A stretch of 64,000 nt of DNA, from NCBI RefSeq assembly GCF_900129905.1, contig NZ_FQXG01000004.1, forward strand, positions 1-64,000, written 5' to 3'. Under the pieces are notes generated by a model, which saw nothing but the letters and a program-made list of their open reading frames with translations, made no database searches and was not told where the DNA came from. Positions within the stretch are counted from its first letter, which is position 1. Every line of letters begins with the position of its first letter. Made by a program: the position numbers and the translations under genes. Positions 38,629 to 49,068 of this stretch are shown piece after piece. Origin of the DNA: Ferrimonas marina. Its GTDB lineage: Bacteria; Pseudomonadota; Gammaproteobacteria; Enterobacterales; Shewanellaceae.

Positions 38629-38641
38629 ATTCTTTTTCACC

Positions 38642-38666
38642 AAAAAGAGGGGCCGCAGCCCCTCTT
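38642..38666 (-). terminator. terminator-like hairpin between infB and rbfA
   Basis: AAGAGGGGC and GCCCCTCTT form a perfect 9-bp stem with a 4-base loop, followed by TTTGG on the minus strand. Within an operon it could act as an attenuator or mRNA 3'-end/processing point. Confidence 0.6.
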
Positions 38667-38727
38667 GATACGCCAGCAACAACCCAAAGTTAGTTCATTG
38701 CTTGCTGCCGGCTATGTTCCACTGCGA

Positions 38728-41397
38728 TTACAGGGTGCGTTTCACTTCCACGGTCTCGAACACTTCGATCTGGTCACCGACCTTCACGTCGTTGTAGTTC
38801 TTAACGCCGATACCACACTCCATGCCGTTACGAACTTCCTGCAGGTCGTCTTTAAAGCGACGCAGGGATTCCAGTTCGCCTTCGTAGATCACCACGTTTT
38901 CGCGCAGTACACGGATCGGGGCGTTACGCTTAACGATACCCTCGGTCACCATACAACCTGCAACCGCACCAATCTTCGGCGACTTGAACACTTCGCGAAC
39001 CTGGGCCAGACCAATGATCTCCTGCTTGAACTCCGGAGCCAGCATGCCGCTCATGGCCTGCTTCACTTCGTCGATCAAATCATAGATCACGCTGTAGTAA
39101 CGCAGATCCAGGTTTTCGTTGTCCACGGTGCGACGAGCAACCGCATCGGCACGAACGTTGAAGCCCACCAGGATGGCGTTAGAGGCCGCGGCCAGGGAGG
39201 CGTCGGTCTCGGTGATACCACCCACACCACGGCCAATGATGTTCACCTTCACTTCGTCGGTGGACAGCTTGGTCAGGGAGTCGGCAATCGCTTCCAGGGA
39301 GCCCTGTACGTCGGCCTTCAGTACCACGTTCAGCTCGGAGATGTCGCCAGCGGTCATGTTGGTGAACATGTTCTCCAGCTTGGCCTTCTGCTGGCGAGCG
39401 AGCTTGACCTCGCGGAACTTGCCCTGGCGGTGCAGCGCAACCTCACGGGCCTTCTTCTCGTCACGCACCACGGTGGCTTCGTCACCGGCGGCCGGAACAC
39501 CGGACAGACCCAGGATCTCAACCGGGATGGACGGACCCGCTTCGTCGATAGGCTGACCGTTCTCGTCGCGCATGGCACGGACACGGCCGTACTCCAGGCC
39601 ACACAGAACGATATCGCCCTGACGCAGGGTACCTTCCTGAACCAGGATGGAAGCGACCGGGCCGCGGCCCTTGTCCAGACGGGACTCGATCACCACGCCG
39701 TGGGCCATGCCCTCTTTGCGGGCGTTCAGTTCCAGAACCTCGGACTGCAGCAGGATGCCTTCCAGCAGGGCGTCAACGCCTTCACCGGACTTGGCAGACA
39801 CGTGAGCAAACATGTGCTCGCCGCCCCAGTCTTCCGGGATCACGCCGTGCTGAGACAGCTCGTTCTTCACGCGGTCCGGATCGGCGGTTTCCTTATCCAT
39901 CTTGTTCACCGCAATCACCAGCGGCACTTCGGCTGCCTTGGCGTGCTGGATCGCTTCGATGGTTTGCGGCATCACACCGTCATCGGCTGCCACAACCAGG
40001 ACCACGATGTCGGTGGCCTTGGCACCACGGGCACGCATGCTGGTAAAGGCGGCGTGACCCGGGGTATCCAGGAAGGTGATCATGCCGTTTTCGGTTTCTA
40101 CGTGGTAGGCACCGATGTGCTGGGTAATACCACCGGCCTCGCCAGAGGCAACCTTGGCACGACGGATGTAATCCAGCAGGGAGGTCTTACCGTGGTCAAC
40201 GTGACCCATGATGGTCACAACCGGTGCGCGGCTGACGGTTTCTGCGGTGGTGTCACGATCGGACAGTACGGCATCTTCCATCTCGTTGTCGTTGCGCAGA
40301 ACCACCTTGTGGCCCAGCTCTTCGGCAACCAGCTGCGCGGTTTCCTGGTCAATCACCTGGTTGATGGTCACCATGGAGCCCATCTTCATCATCGCCTTGA
40401 TGATCTCGGTCGCCTTGATGGCCATCTTGTTGGCCAGCTCCGCTACGGTGATGGTCTCGCCGATCACCACATCACGGACAACCTTCTCAGCCGGCTTCTG
40501 GAAGCCATGCTGCATGGACGACGGTGCATTCACACCGCGCTTACCACGCTGGTTACGACCGCCGCGCTGGTTACGACCACCGCGGGCATTGCGATCATTC
40601 GCACCGGCAGGCTTCTTCTTACGACGAGGACCGGCACGCTCGGCCTTGGCATCCTGCTGATCTTCAGCAGCTCGGGCCGCAACAGAAGTGGTCACGTGGT
40701 AGTCAGCGTTCTTTTCCTGCTCTTTACGCTTGGCATCTTCCTCGGCCCAGCGTTGAGCGTTCTCTTCGGCCAGCTTCTTGGCCTCTTCGGCCTTTGCTTT
40801 GGCCTCTTCTTCCGCTTTCCGTGCCGCTTCTGCTTCTTGCGCTTTCAACAATGCTTCTGCCTCTTCTTTGGCTTTCTGTTCTTGCGCAACGGTTTCGGGA
40901 TCGCTCTCGACGGCCTCACGCTTGGCTTTTTGCTCAGCCGCACGCTTGGCTTTTTCTTCCGCCGCACGCTTGGCCTTTTCTTCGGCTTCGCGGCGCGCTT
41001 GCTCATCCGCCTCACGCTTGGCTTGCGCCTCACGCTTGGCATTTTCTTCGGCCTCCAGGCGAGCACGCTCTTCGGCTTCCTTGCGGGCCTCTTCCTCTAC
41101 CGCACTACGCTTGACGTAGGTGCGCTTCTTACGAACTTCAACCTGCACCGACTTGCTCTTACCACCGCCGCTGGACACGCTCAGGGTAGAGCGGGTCTTG
41201 CGCTGCAGGGTCAGACGAGTGGGCTCGGCCTTACCGCCGTGCTGCTCAGCCAGGTGGTTCAGCAGCTGCTGCTGCTCCGCCTGGGTGACGCTGTCGCCGG
41301 CGTTTTTGTTGATACCAGCTTCGGCAAATTGCGCTACCAGACGGTCAACGGGTTTGCCGACTTCCTCGGCTAGGGCTGAGATGGTTTTATCTGACAT
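38728..41397 (-). CDS. infB: translation initiation factor IF-2
   Basis: 889 residues (E. coli IF2 890). The N-terminal IF2-N domain is followed by a long charged linker (about residues 95-220) of Lys/Glu/Ala repeats, then a Gly-Arg-rich stretch ([19 protein letters not shown]). The G domain has G1 [10 protein letters not shown]3 DTPGHAAF and G4 NKMD, with C-terminal domains III-IV. It brings fMet-tRNA to the 30S subunit. ATG at 41397 gives [20 protein letters not shown]. It follows nusA by 26 bases. Confidence 0.96.
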   Translation of the reverse strand: MSDKTISALAEEVGKPVDRLVAQFAEAGINKNAGDSVTQAEQQQLLNHLAEQHGGKAEPTRLTLQRKTRSTLSVSSGGGKSKSVQVEVRKKRTYVKRSAVEEEARKEAEERARLEAEENAKREAQAKREADEQARREAEEKAKRAAEEKAKRAAEQKAKREAVESDPETVAQEQKAKEEAEALLKAQEAEAARKAEEEAKAKAEEAKKLAEENAQRWAEEDAKRKEQEKNADYHVTTSVAARAAEDQQDAKAERAGPRRKKKPAGANDRNARGGRNQRGGRNQRGKRGVNAPSSMQHGFQKPAEKVVRDVVIGETITVAELANKMAIKATEIIKAMMKMGSMVTINQVIDQETAQLVAEELGHKVVLRNDNEMEDAVLSDRDTTAETVSRAPVVTIMGHVDHGKTSLLDYIRRAKVASGEAGGITQHIGAYHVETENGMITFLDTPGHAAFTSMRARGAKATDIVVLVVAADDGVMPQTIEAIQHAKAAEVPLVIAVNKMDKETADPDRVKNELSQHGVIPEDWGGEHMFAHVSAKSGEGVDALLEGILLQSEVLELNARKEGMAHGVVIESRLDKGRGPVASILVQEGTLRQGDIVLCGLEYGRVRAMRDENGQPIDEAGPSIPVEILGLSGVPAAGDEATVVRDEKKAREVALHRQGKFREVKLARQQKAKLENMFTNMTAGDISELNVVLKADVQGSLEAIADSLTKLSTDEVKVNIIGRGVGGITETDASLAAASNAILVGFNVRADAVARRTVDNENLDLRYYSVIYDLIDEVKQAMSGMLAPEFKQEIIGLAQVREVFKSPKIGAVAGCMVTEGIVKRNAPIRVLRENVVIYEGELESLRRFKDDLQEVRNGMECGIGVKNYNDVKVGDQIEVFETVEVKRTL

Positions 41398-41423
41398 TAT
41401 CCTTATATCCTCCGTTGGCCGTG

Positions 41424-42926
41424 TTAGGCGTCTTCGCCGAACCAGCAAATGTTACGTGCGGCCATGATCAGCTCGCCGGCTTTTTCATCGCTCAGCTCTT
41501 CGATGTCGGACAGATCATCGATGCCTTGATCGGCCAAATCTTCCAGGGTGATGACGCCGCGGCTGGCCAATACAAAGGCCAGGTGACGCTCCATCCCCTC
41601 CAACGCCAGCAGATCTTCTGCCGGCTCAGCGCCGTCCAGCGCCTCTTCAGAGGCCAGGGCCTTGGTGGTCAGGGCGCTCTTGGCACGCTCACGCAGTGCC
41701 TCAACGGTCTCTTCGTCCAGACCGTCAATCTCCAGCAGCTCAGCTACCGGTACGTAGGCCACCTCCTCCAGGGTGGTGAAGCCCTCTTCCACCAGCACGG
41801 TGGCAAACTCTTCGTCGATGTCCAGGCCTTCAACGAACACGTCGACCATCTTGGCGGATTCCGCCTGATGCTTCTCTTGCATCTCTTCGGTGGTCATCAC
41901 GTTCAGTTCCCAGCCGGTCACCTGGGATGCCAGGCGCACGTTCTGGCCAGCACGGCCAATGGCTTGCGCCAGGCTGTCTTTCTCAACCGCCACGTCCATG
42001 GACTTGGTGTCTTCATCCATCACGATGGAGGAAACGTCCGCCGGGGCCATGGCGTTGATCACGTACTGGGCGAAGTTCTCATCCCACAGCACGATGTCGA
42101 TGCGCTCACCACCCAGCTCGCCGGAAACGGCTTGCACACGGGCGCCACGCATACCGACACAGGCACCGACCGGGTCGATACGCTTATCGTTGGACTTCAC
42201 CGCGATCTTGGCGCGGGAACCCGGATCACGGGCGGCGCCCACGATCTCGATCATCTCTTCGCCGATCTCCGGCACCTCGATGCGGAACAGCTCCACCAGC
42301 ATCTCCGGGCGGGAGCGGGTCAGGAACAGCTGAGAACCGCGGGACTCCAGGCGGACGGAGTGCAGCAGGGCACGAACGCGGTCACCGGGGCGGAAGTTCT
42401 CACGGGGCAGCATCTCTTCGCGGAACAGGATGGCGTCGGCGTTGTTGCCCAGGTCAACGATGACAGAGTCACGGTTTACCTTCTTCACCACACCGGTGAT
42501 CAGCTCACCCTCTTTATCCTTGAACTGCTCAACCACCTGGGCACGCTCGGCTTCGCGTACCTTCTGAACGATCACCTGCTTGGCGGTCTGGGTGGTGATG
42601 CGGTCGAATACGACGGATTCGATCTGCTCTTCAACGAAATCGCCTACCTCGATGGACTCATCTTCCTCCATCGCGCGGGCGGCAGACAGGTAAACCTGAC
42701 GGGTCGGGAACTCCATCTCGGCGTCATCTTCGATCACTTCCCAGCGACGGAAGGTGTCGTATTCGCCAGTACGCTGGTCGATGCATACACGGGCATCGAT
42801 CTCCAGCTCCTGCTTCTTCTTGGTCGCGGTTGCCAGAGCGAACTCCAGCGCTTCAAAGATCTTTTCGCGTGGTACCGCTTTTTCGTTCGATACCGCTTCG
42901 GCTACCGCCAGAATTTCTTTGCTCAT
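41424..42926 (-). CDS. nusA: transcription termination/antitermination factor NusA
   Basis: 500 residues (E. coli 495). N-terminal RNA-polymerase binding domain, S1 domain around [23 protein letters not shown], two KH domains with [27 protein letters not shown] and [17 protein letters not shown], and two acidic C-terminal repeats typical of gammaproteobacteria. ATG at 42926, 25 bases after rimP. Confidence 0.96.
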   Translation of the reverse strand: MSKEILAVAEAVSNEKAVPREKIFEALEFALATATKKKQELEIDARVCIDQRTGEYDTFRRWEVIEDDAEMEFPTRQVYLSAARAMEEDESIEVGDFVEEQIESVVFDRITTQTAKQVIVQKVREAERAQVVEQFKDKEGELITGVVKKVNRDSVIVDLGNNADAILFREEMLPRENFRPGDRVRALLHSVRLESRGSQLFLTRSRPEMLVELFRIEVPEIGEEMIEIVGAARDPGSRAKIAVKSNDKRIDPVGACVGMRGARVQAVSGELGGERIDIVLWDENFAQYVINAMAPADVSSIVMDEDTKSMDVAVEKDSLAQAIGRAGQNVRLASQVTGWELNVMTTEEMQEKHQAESAKMVDVFVEGLDIDEEFATVLVEEGFTTLEEVAYVPVAELLEIDGLDEETVEALRERAKSALTTKALASEEALDGAEPAEDLLALEGMERHLAFVLASRGVITLEDLADQGIDDLSDIEELSDEKAGELIMAARNICWFGEDA

Positions 42927-42951
42927 TATCAGCCTCGTTTCACCCTGAAAC

Positions 42952-43407
42952 TTAAAATTGCGGAACCAGATGGGCTTTCTGTACGTTCGACAGCACCACC
43001 ATCTGCTCTTGATCGTTACTGCGCAGGGTCACGGTCTCGCCTTCGACAGCGACGATCTCCCCACGCCATTTGCGTTGTCCTTCCATTGGCATGTTCAGCA
43101 CCACGGTCACCTCGCGACCCAGGTACTTTTCATAATGCGCAGCCGTAAACAGGGGGCGGTCCATCCCGGGGGAGGAAACCTCCAGGTTGTATTCGGTGTT
43201 GATGGGGTCTTCCACATCCAGAACCGCACCTACCTGGCGGCTAACGGCCGCACAGTCGTCCACGGTGATGCCATTTTCATGGTCAATGAAGAGGCGCAGG
43301 ACGGAGTGATTGCCTGCACGAATGTATTGCAGACCCCAGAGCTCATAACCCAAAGCTTCTACGGGTTCATTCAGCATCTCGGTGAGGCGTTGTTCAATCG
43401 TCGCCAT
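42952..43407 (-). CDS. rimP: ribosome maturation factor RimP
   Basis: A 151-residue 30S assembly factor (E. coli 150). [50 protein letters not shown] and [10 protein letters not shown] are diagnostic. First protein gene after the tRNA-fMet gene in this unit, as in the E. coli metY-rimP-nusA-infB operon. Confidence 0.96.
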   Translation of the reverse strand: MATIEQRLTEMLNEPVEALGYELWGLQYIRAGNHSVLRLFIDHENGITVDDCAAVSRQVGAVLDVEDPINTEYNLEVSSPGMDRPLFTAAHYEKYLGREVTVVLNMPMEGQRKWRGEIVAVEGETVTLRSNDQEQMVVLSNVQKAHLVPQF

Positions 43408-43520
43408 GGGTAAACCCCTACAAACAAAAAAAGGGCCGAACAGCCCATTCTTACGACTAACAGTACTGCTGCACAGGGAGAAACAGTACTAGGATAGTCA
43501 ACCGCCAAGAGACAGATAAC

Positions 43521-43547
43521 AAAAAGCCCCGGTTTTAAACGGGGCTT
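43521..43547 (-). terminator. terminator between tRNA-fMet and rimP
   Basis: AAGCCCCG and CGGGGCTT pair around TTTAAAAC, with TTTTTGT following on the minus strand. It should end most tRNA transcripts before rimP or act as a read-through regulated leader terminator. Confidence 0.8.
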
Positions 43548-43567
43548 GACGTTAACTATACCCTGTT

Positions 43568-43598
43568 CGAAGCGTTCGCTTCGGCAACCTGAGTTGCC
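43568..43598 (-). other. two adjacent hairpins in the rimP leader
   Basis: CGAAGCG/CGCTTCG with a 2-base gap, then GGCAAC/GTTGCC around CTGA, sharing one base at 43583. They lie in the 350-base region between rimP and tRNA-fMet, which otherwise holds only the terminator at 43521-43547. Probably leader or tRNA-processing structure. Confidence 0.4.
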
Positions 43599-43758
43599 AC
43601 CGCCTCCGCCACGGTTTTAGGTCTTACGACCGGTCTAGCCACGGAGCGATATCCAGCTGGGCATGCAGACAAGATATCGGAAATGCATGCAGGTGCCGAA
43701 CCTAACGGCATCCTACTGTGATGACTGATGAAGCACGCTTCATCGGTTCATCAAAAGT

Positions 43759-43835
<77 letters not shown>

Positions 43836-43978
43836 TCCGTCTGTGTCGTTTTACTTCGGACAAGAAGCACCAGAGTTAAATTGACGTCAAGCGTCATTTC
43901 CCGTTCCAGCGTGCCCTTTTTACTTCGGGTCAGAAGTGGCGATTACTGTACCGCATAAGGGACGTAATCGCAATGTAA

Positions 43979-44066
43979 TGGTGCCGAGAGCGGGACTTGA
44001 ACCCGCACGAGCATAGCTCACCACCCCCTCAAGATGGCGTGTCTACCAATTCCACCACCTCGGCAC
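43979..44066 (-). tRNA. tRNA-Leu (GAG)
   Basis: An 88-base class II tRNA with encoded CCA. GTGCCGAGG acceptor/D start, anticodon loop CTTGAGG (anticodon GAG), a long variable arm around GGTGGTGAGCTATGCTCGTGC and T-arm GCGGGTTCAAGTCCCGC. It lies downstream of secG as leuU does in E. coli. Confidence 0.97.
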
Positions 44067-44101
44067 AAATTCTGTTAGCCGTAACCCTGGCTACTGGGTT
44101 T

Positions 44102-44428
44102 TTAGTTCGGTACGTCGCTGGAAGCAGGTACGTCACTGTTCTGCGGCTGCTCGATAACCGGAACGTCAATCTCGTTCCACTCATCGGTCGGGTTGGCAGT
44201 GTTGGCAGTCATGCGGCCCAGCATCAGGCTCAGCACGAAGAACACGGTTGCCAGAACAGCCGTTGAACGGGTCAGGAAGTTGCCTGAACCGGAGGAACCG
44301 AACAGAGTCGCCGATGCACCTGCACCGAAGGACGCACCCATGCCAGCTCCTTTACCCTGCTGGATCAGTACCAGGCCGATAATCGCCAGGGCCACCAACA
44401 GGTAAACAACCATCAAAACTTCAAACAT
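44102..44428 (-). CDS. secG: preprotein translocase subunit SecG
   Basis: A 108-residue two-helix membrane protein of the SecYEG channel. Helix 1 is at about residues 3-22, the conserved QQGKGAGMGASFGAGASATLFGSSGSGNFLTR loop follows, and helix 2 lies at about 55-74, then an acidic tail. It lies 7 bases after tpiA, before tRNA-Leu. Confidence 0.95.
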   Translation of the reverse strand: MFEVLMVVYLLVALAIIGLVLIQQGKGAGMGASFGAGASATLFGSSGSGNFLTRSTAVLATVFFVLSLMLGRMTANTANPTDEWNEIDVPVIEQPQNSDVPASSDVPN

Positions 44429-44435
44429 CTTTCAC

Positions 44436-45218
44436 TCATTCCGCTTGTGAGGCGATGCGACACAGCGTAGTAAACTCGCTGGCATTGAGGCTCGCACCAC
44501 CAACCAAACCACCATCGACATCCGGCTGGTTAAACAGATCAGCCGCATTGCTCGATTTGACGCTACCACCGTACAGGATTCGGAGCTTCTCTCCCACACA
44601 GGGAGACAGTCCCGTCAACCGTTGACGAAGGAAGGCATGTACCTCCTGAGCCTGCTCAGGAGTCGCGCTCTTGCCGGTTCCGATCGCCCAAAGGGGTTCG
44701 TAGGCAAGCACCGCATTATCAAACGCCATAATCCCGACTTTGTCCACCACCGCGTCCAGCTCACCGGTTAACACCTCAAAGGTGCGGTTCGCTTCGCGGG
44801 CGGCGAGGGATTCACCCACACAGAGAATCGGTGTCAAACCCATCTTCTGTGCCATGGCGAATTTTTCTGCCACCATGTCGCTGGTCTCTCCGTACATACG
44901 ACGGCGCTCGGAGTGACCGATGATAACATAGCTACAGCCGAATTCCTTCAGCATGGCGCCGGAGATCTCTCCGGTGTAGGCACCAAACTCCTGATGACTC
45001 AGGTTTTGTGCCCCCAGGCTGACCAACTTCTGAGTCAGCTCCTGGCCATAGCCGGATAACATCCGCTGCACACTGTCCAAGTAGACGCTGGGCGGACAAA
45101 CCACCACTTCGGACAAACCGTCATGAAGCCTTGAAAGCTTCTCAAACAGTTCCTGCGCTAATTGTTGGCTACCGCCCATTTTCCAATTAGCTGCGACCAA
45201 GGGTCGTCGAGTCGCCAT
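44436..45218 (-). CDS. tpiA: triosephosphate isomerase
   Basis: 260 residues (E. coli 255); interconverts dihydroxyacetone phosphate and glyceraldehyde 3-phosphate. NWK with the catalytic Lys, the active-site His in IIGHSERR, the catalytic Glu in AYEPLWAIGTG and the phosphate-binding YGGSVKSSN and GLVGGASL are all present. One oddity: NWKMGG replaces the usual NWKMNG. It has its own promoter at 45245-45273 and heads the tpiA-secG-tRNA unit. Confidence 0.95.
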   Translation of the reverse strand: MATRRPLVAANWKMGGSQQLAQELFEKLSRLHDGLSEVVVCPPSVYLDSVQRMLSGYGQELTQKLVSLGAQNLSHQEFGAYTGEISGAMLKEFGCSYVIIGHSERRRMYGETSDMVAEKFAMAQKMGLTPILCVGESLAAREANRTFEVLTGELDAVVDKVGIMAFDNAVLAYEPLWAIGTGKSATPEQAQEVHAFLRQRLTGLSPCVGEKLRILYGGSVKSSNAADLFNQPDVDGGLVGGASLNASEFTTLCRIASQAE

Positions 45219-45244
45219 AACCGTCTCCTGTGAAAGCGGGCGAG

Positions 45245-45273
45245 ATAATATCTAACCCCCTGACAACTTACAA
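45245..45273 (-). promoter_or_regulatory. sigma70-type promoter of tpiA-secG-tRNA
   Basis: On the minus strand -35 TTGTAA (45268-45273) and -10 TATTAT (45245-45250) with exactly 17 bases between, about 27 bases before the tpiA ATG. Confidence 0.6.
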
Positions 45274-45337
45274 GGGCCAATTGCCCGACCAAACCACGAA
45301 CGCCGATTCTTTGCCCAATCTGTTGAAAATTTGCGTT

Positions 45338-46150
45338 TTAACCACGGGAATGGGCCCGCTGCTGCGACAGGTGCGCAAGGATCCCCCGTACACCGGTAAG
45401 CAAACCGTCCCCCTCGGCCGCACCATTCAGCTCCAGCCAGCCCCATTGAGAGTGGTAGAGCAACGACGCGCTGCCCAAGGCATCCAGCACCAGGCCATAG
45501 TCGGCCTGCTTAGCTTGCAGCGTGGTCTGGACCCGCTCCGGATGACCCAGGCCCACCCCGTCGTTGATGTTGCGACCATCGGGACGACAGCCCAGCCGGG
45601 TAACGCGACCCGCCAACTCCTCCAGCAGCAGCGGCGCTGCCTCGGCGCAGGCACCGTTAGCACCATCCACCACAATATGAAGCTGGCTCAGATGTGCTGA
45701 GTGACCCAGTTGCTGCTTGCAGTGCTCCACATAGCGACCCACTGCATCATCCAGACGCACAGCCTTACCCAACGGCTCCGCCAATGGGCTTGAAGCCGGC
45801 ACCTCTGCGGGGAAGGAATGTGTTTGACCGCTGGCATCCAGCAGTCTCAGCTGGGTGATCGCCAGGGAGGTATTGGGAGCGCCGATCATGATGCCGATGT
45901 CCGCCTGAAAGGAGCTGACCACAAAGCGCAGTGCCGGCAGGGGCACCACGCCCAGCAGGATCACATTCTGGCCGGCGGCCAGCAGACCGGAGCGAAGACT
46001 GGCGGTGATCAGATCACTGCTCAGTCGTGCGTCTTGAGCGATCACCACCCTACCCTGGCTGGGCAGATGCTGGCCCAGGCTACAGCCCAGGCGAAACAGA
46101 TGTTCCGGTGCCAGACGCGTCAGCGTCAGTGGGCTGATGGTGTCACTCAT
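45338..46150 (-). CDS. shortened GlmM-like protein lacking catalytic motifs
   Basis: A 270-residue open frame at the usual glmM position (ftsH-folP-glmM-secG). It aligns by eye with domains I-II of phosphoglucosamine mutase (normally about 445 residues): GRVVIAQDARLSSDLITASLRSGLLAAGQNVILLG, AVGRYVEHCKQQ and LHIVVDGANGACAEAAPLLL. Key sites are gone: the N-terminal GTDGIRG, the phosphoserine loop SASHNP (here IGAPNTS, 89-95), and the magnesium loop DGDGDR (here DALGSAS, 223-229). The end (EGDGLLTGVRGILAHL) resembles a later segment, so an internal stretch and the C-terminal domain are missing. ATG at 46150 has AGGGG five bases upstream. It cannot be an active mutase; it is either decaying or has a new role. 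Confidence 0.75.
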   Translation of the reverse strand: MSDTISPLTLTRLAPEHLFRLGCSLGQHLPSQGRVVIAQDARLSSDLITASLRSGLLAAGQNVILLGVVPLPALRFVVSSFQADIGIMIGAPNTSLAITQLRLLDASGQTHSFPAEVPASSPLAEPLGKAVRLDDAVGRYVEHCKQQLGHSAHLSQLHIVVDGANGACAEAAPLLLEELAGRVTRLGCRPDGRNINDGVGLGHPERVQTTLQAKQADYGLVLDALGSASLLYHSQWGWLELNGAAEGDGLLTGVRGILAHLSQQRAHSRG

Positions 46151-46158
46151 AACGTCCC

Positions 46159-46995
46159 CTAATCCATCTGGTACTGGTGCATCCTTTGCCAAACCTTCAA
46201 GGCATCGGCCGTTGCTGCAACATCATGCACCCGCAAAATCTCTGCCCCTTGTTGCGCGGCCAACAGTGCGCCAACGGCGCTGCCTACAACGCGTTGTTCC
46301 GCGGGGCGTTCTATTACATTACCTATCATGCTTTTGCGCGACAGCCCGATCAATAGCGGCCGCTCATGCAAGCGCAGCCCATCCAGCCGTCCCAATAAAC
46401 GGTAGTTGTGTTCCAGGGTCTTGCCAAACCCGAAGCCGGGATCCAGCACGATTCTGCTGGCATCGATCCCGGCCAGTTGGCAGGCCTTGACGCGCTCGGT
46501 AAAGAAGGCGTTGATCTCGCCAAACAGGTCCTGGTAGCTGGGGTTGTCCTGCATGGTGCGGGGCTGGCCCTGCATGTGCATCAGGCAGATGGCCGCTTCG
46601 GTCTCGGCGGCGGCCTCCAGCGCCCCCGGCGCCTGCAGGGCACGGACGTCGTTGATCATCCCCGCGCCAGCCGCCACCGCCTCACGCATCACCTGCGCCT
46701 TGGAGGTGTCGATGGAGATCACCACCTCCAGCTCGGCGGCGATACGCTCGATCACCGGCACCGTCCGTGCCAGCTCCTCATCCAGCGACACCTCGGCGGC
46801 CCCTGGACGGGTGGACTCCCCGCCCACGTCAATCAGGGTCGCGCCATCGGCCACCATCTGGCGAGCCGCCGCCAGCGCCACCTCCAGCTCATTGTGCTTG
46901 CCGCCATCGGAAAACGAGTCCGGGGTGACGTTTAAGATCCCCATGATCTGGGGCTGTGCCAGCGAGAGGCTGTGCCGGCCACATTGCAGTTCCAT
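46159..46995 (-). CDS. folP: dihydropteroate synthase
   Basis: 278 residues (E. coli 282); condenses p-aminobenzoate with the pterin pyrophosphate in folate synthesis. IMGILNVTPDSFSDGGKHN, ATLIDVGGESTRPGA, ISIDTSKAQVMREAV, MHMQGQPRTMQ, LDPGFGFGKTLEHNYRLL and IGLSRKSMIG are the family motifs in order. It lies 8 bases before the GlmM-like gene and after the ftsH terminator. Confidence 0.96.
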   Translation of the reverse strand: MELQCGRHSLSLAQPQIMGILNVTPDSFSDGGKHNELEVALAAARQMVADGATLIDVGGESTRPGAAEVSLDEELARTVPVIERIAAELEVVISIDTSKAQVMREAVAAGAGMINDVRALQAPGALEAAAETEAAICLMHMQGQPRTMQDNPSYQDLFGEINAFFTERVKACQLAGIDASRIVLDPGFGFGKTLEHNYRLLGRLDGLRLHERPLLIGLSRKSMIGNVIERPAEQRVVGSAVGALLAAQQGAEILRVHDVAATADALKVWQRMHQYQMD

Positions 46996-47030
46996 AATAC
47001 TCCCTGGGGATGTCGCTCCCCTTGATAGAA

Positions 47031-47056
47031 AAAACCCTGCACCAAGGCAGGGTTTT
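47031..47056 (-). terminator. ftsH terminator
   Basis: AAAACCCTGC and GCAGGGTTTT pair around ACCAAG, followed by TTCTATC on the minus strand. It is bypassed or separates ftsH from folP. Confidence 0.75.
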
Positions 47057-47074
47057 GTTCATGTCAGTCAGCGC

Positions 47075-49018
47075 TTACTTGGCCGGGGCTTCTTCGCCAC
47101 CGTCGACACTGCTTTCCGGCTTAGGTTCGTCCGCCTTCGCTTCGGTCTCGGCCGGCGCATTGCCATCGCTGCCACCGGAAGCGGGACGGTCGTTGTTGTC
47201 CCAGTCCGCCGGCGGACGCACCTCTTTGCGTTCCATCAGATCGTCGATCTGACGGGCGTCGATGGTTTCGTACTTCATCAGCGCATCGGTCATGGAGTGG
47301 AGGATGTCCATGTTGTCCACCAGCAACTGACGAGCGCGCTCGTAGTTACGGTCGATGAACTCCTTCACCTCTTCGTCGATCATCTGCGCGGTGTCGTCAG
47401 ACATGTGGCTGGCCTTGGCCATGGAGCGGCCCAGGAACACCTCACCGTCGTCTTCGGCGTAGTTCATCGGCCCCAGCTTCTCGGACAGACCCCACTGGGT
47501 CACCATCTTGCGGGCGATGTCGGTGGCACGCTCGATGTCGTTGGAGGCACCGGTGGTGACCTTGGCATCGCCGTAGATCAGCTGCTCCGCGATCCGACCG
47601 CCGTACAGGCTGGAGATCATCGACTCCAGGTGCTGCTTGGAGTGGCTCCAGCGGTCCTGCTCAGGCAGGTACATGGTGACACCCAGGGCACGGCCACGTG
47701 GGATGATGGAGACCTTGTAAACCGGATCGTGTTCCGGCACCAGGCGACCGACAATGGCGTGGCCCGCCTCGTGGTACGCGGTCATCCGCTTCTCATCCTC
47801 GGACATCACCATGGAGCGGCGCTCGGCGCCCATCATGATCTTGTCCTTGGCCTTCTCAAACTCTTCCATCGCCACTAGGCGCTTGGAAGCACGGGCGGCA
47901 AACAGCGCAGCCTCGTTCACCAGGTTAGCCAGCTCGGCACCGGAGAAGCCCGGGGTACCACGGGCGATCAGCGCCGCATCCACACCTTCCGCCAGCGGCA
48001 CCTTGCGCATATGCACCTTGAGGATCTGCTCACGGCCACGTACGTCCGGCAGACCAACGGTGACCTGACGGTCAAATCGGCCAGGACGCAGCAGTGCCGG
48101 GTCCAGAACATCAGGACGGTTGGTCGCGGCGATCACGATGATCCCCTCGTTGCCTTCAAAGCCATCCATCTCAACCAGCATCTGGTTAAGGGTTTGCTCA
48201 CGCTCGTCGTGACCACCGCCCAGACCGGCGCCACGCTGGCGACCGACCGCGTCGATCTCGTCGATAAAGATGATGCAAGGAGCAGATTTCTTGGCTTGTT
48301 CGAACATGTCACGGACACGGGAAGCACCCACACCCACGAACATCTCTACAAAGTCGGAACCTGAGATGGTGAAGAACGGCACCTTGGCTTCACCGGCAAT
48401 GGCTTTGGCCAGCAAGGTCTTACCGGTACCCGGCGGGCCCACCATCAATACGCCGGTGGGGATCTTGCCACCGAGCTTCTGGAACTTGGTGGGATCACGC
48501 AGGTAATCCACCAGCTCCGCCACCTCTTCCTTGGCCTCATCACAACCGGCCACATCCTGGAAGGTGGTTTTGATCTGGTCTTCGCCCATCAGGCGCGCCT
48601 TACTCTTACCGAAGGACATGGCGCCTTTGCCACCGCCCCCCTGCATCTGGCGCATAAAGAAGATCCAGACACCGATCAGCAGCAACATCGGGAACCAGGA
48701 GATGAAAATCTGGGCCAATACGCTGGGCTGCTCCGGCGGCAGTCGGTTCACCTCGACGTTGTTGTCCAACAGGTCGTTGAGCAGGTCTTTATCGTAAACC
48801 GGCATGTAGGTGACGAACTTCTCGCCGCTGTTGGTGGTGCCTGAGATGGTCACACCGTCTTGCTGAAACTCCACAGAGCGCACTTGGCGGCTCTGGTACG
48901 CATCAACAAAGGTGTTGTAATTCATGGCATTGTTGCTGCGTGATGTGGGCGAGTATCCTTGGAATACTGTCATCAGCACCACGGCAATCACCAGCCATAG
49001 AATCAAATTTTTCGCCAT
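47075..49018 (-). CDS. ftsH: ATP-dependent zinc metalloprotease FtsH
   Basis: 647 residues. Two N-terminal transmembrane helices (about 4-22 and 95-115), AAA domain with Walker A GPPGTGKT and Walker [12 protein letters not shown], the SRH region, and the zinc site HEAGH. It degrades membrane proteins and LpxC/sigma32-type substrates. The C-terminus is rich in Glu, Ala and Asp. ATG at 49018 gives [15 protein letters not shown]; an upstream TTG is less likely. 50 bases after rlmE. Confidence 0.96.
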   Translation of the reverse strand: MAKNLILWLVIAVVLMTVFQGYSPTSRSNNAMNYNTFVDAYQSRQVRSVEFQQDGVTISGTTNSGEKFVTYMPVYDKDLLNDLLDNNVEVNRLPPEQPSVLAQIFISWFPMLLLIGVWIFFMRQMQGGGGKGAMSFGKSKARLMGEDQIKTTFQDVAGCDEAKEEVAELVDYLRDPTKFQKLGGKIPTGVLMVGPPGTGKTLLAKAIAGEAKVPFFTISGSDFVEMFVGVGASRVRDMFEQAKKSAPCIIFIDEIDAVGRQRGAGLGGGHDEREQTLNQMLVEMDGFEGNEGIIVIAATNRPDVLDPALLRPGRFDRQVTVGLPDVRGREQILKVHMRKVPLAEGVDAALIARGTPGFSGAELANLVNEAALFAARASKRLVAMEEFEKAKDKIMMGAERRSMVMSEDEKRMTAYHEAGHAIVGRLVPEHDPVYKVSIIPRGRALGVTMYLPEQDRWSHSKQHLESMISSLYGGRIAEQLIYGDAKVTTGASNDIERATDIARKMVTQWGLSEKLGPMNYAEDDGEVFLGRSMAKASHMSDDTAQMIDEEVKEFIDRNYERARQLLVDNMDILHSMTDALMKYETIDARQIDDLMERKEVRPPADWDNNDRPASGGSDGNAPAETEAKADEPKPESSVDGGEEAPAK

Positions 49019-49068
49019 ATCGCTCAAGGTCTGGAACCTCTCATAGTCCTTGCTGTATTAGGGCTAGC

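Noticed and set aside
40524-41119. CRISPR-like or tandem DNA repeats in the infB region
   Set aside because: The repetition is codon-level, from the Lys/Glu/Ala-rich linker of IF2, with no regular spacers.
38431-41373. A 980-codon plus-strand frame opposite infB
   Set aside because: Antisense of IF2; the repetitive hydrophobic-looking end mirrors the Lys/Glu-rich IF2 linker.
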